Shown: positions 14,254-14,278 of the stretch, in pieces
Numbering within the stretch: position 1 is the stretch's first letter
How the letters are laid out: each line of letters opens with the position of its first letter
Program-made: the position numbers and the translations under genes
Notes under the pieces: generated by a model
What the model was told of the DNA's origin: nothing
Database searches by the model: none
Seen by the model: only the letters and a program-made list of their open reading frames with translations
NCBI GenBank assembly: GCA_002412425.1
Contig: DHVB01000012.1
Coordinates: forward strand, 1-14,278
From: Bacteroidales bacterium UBA5219
GTDB lineage: Bacteria > Bacteroidota > Bacteroidia > Bacteroidales > ML635J-15
Length of the DNA: 14,278 nucleotides
Direction: 5' to 3'

Positions 14254-14278
14254 CGGCGGTGTCTCATAAGTGTCAAAC
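14254..14278. other. Compositional break at the right edge, possible mobile-element end
   Basis: After an almost pure A/T leader, the last 25 bases turn GC-richer, starting CGGCGGTGTCTCATAAG. Such a sharp edge beside a core gene could be the terminal repeat of an insertion sequence lying outside the window, or simply an upstream regulatory stretch. A TTTG is present on the minus strand here, but no matching -7 box follows. Confidence 0.2.

Overview
The window is AT-rich bacterial DNA that reads as a Bacteroidota (Bacteroidetes) chromosome. Evidence: the -7 promoter word TAnnTTTG, typical of that phylum, stands in front of at least six transcription units; clear Shine-Dalgarno sequences are mostly absent; Rho carries a long, low-complexity N-terminal linker; a short Bacteroidota-type sigma-70 factor is present; and the tmRNA gene lacks an encoded CCA end. 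I cannot name the genus. Most of the window is core chromosome. I see no CRISPR array, phage gene or transposase.

Layout: (1) 1-308, a non-coding stretch downstream of rho that holds a MITE/REP-like structure bounded by a 32-bp imperfect inverted repeat, plus copies of an AAACTTTAC-type repeat. (2) rho on the minus strand (309-2183), then a 358-bp divergent spacer. (3) A sigma-70 family factor (2542-3414), rpe (3476-4126) and the tmRNA gene ssrA (4168-4562), all on the plus strand. (4) mqnB-mqnD on the minus strand (6083 down to 4612), overlapping by ATGA, for futalosine-pathway menaquinone synthesis. (5) folE and fabD on the plus strand (6153-7667), divergent from mqnB across a 69-bp spacer with a -7 box on each strand. 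(6) A probable two-gene operon: a tail-anchored double zinc-ribbon protein, then a lipoprotein with an M49-type (dipeptidyl-peptidase-III-like) zinc site, closed by a strong intrinsic terminator. (7) An MBOAT acyltransferase plus an SGNH-like partner (10798-13173), a typical O-acylation pair for an exported glycan. (8) A 132-bp repeat-rich convergent spacer, then a sugar-nucleotide-type nucleotidyltransferase on the minus strand (14217 down to 13306). The last ~25 bases change in composition and could be the edge of another element.

Together the genes cover transcription (Rho, sigma), ribosome rescue (tmRNA), central carbon (Rpe), quinone, pterin and fatty-acid precursors, and envelope functions. 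Two start codons (rpe and folE) are better placed downstream of the longest open frame, because the upstream TTG codons lie in or just before promoter -7 boxes. The least conventional material is in the non-coding DNA: the inverted-repeat element at the left edge, a 24-bp repeat found at both ends of the window, and an inverted repeat straddling the probable promoter of the zinc-ribbon gene. Among the proteins, the sigma factor stands out because its region 2.4 departs from the usual Bacteroidota primary-sigma sequence.
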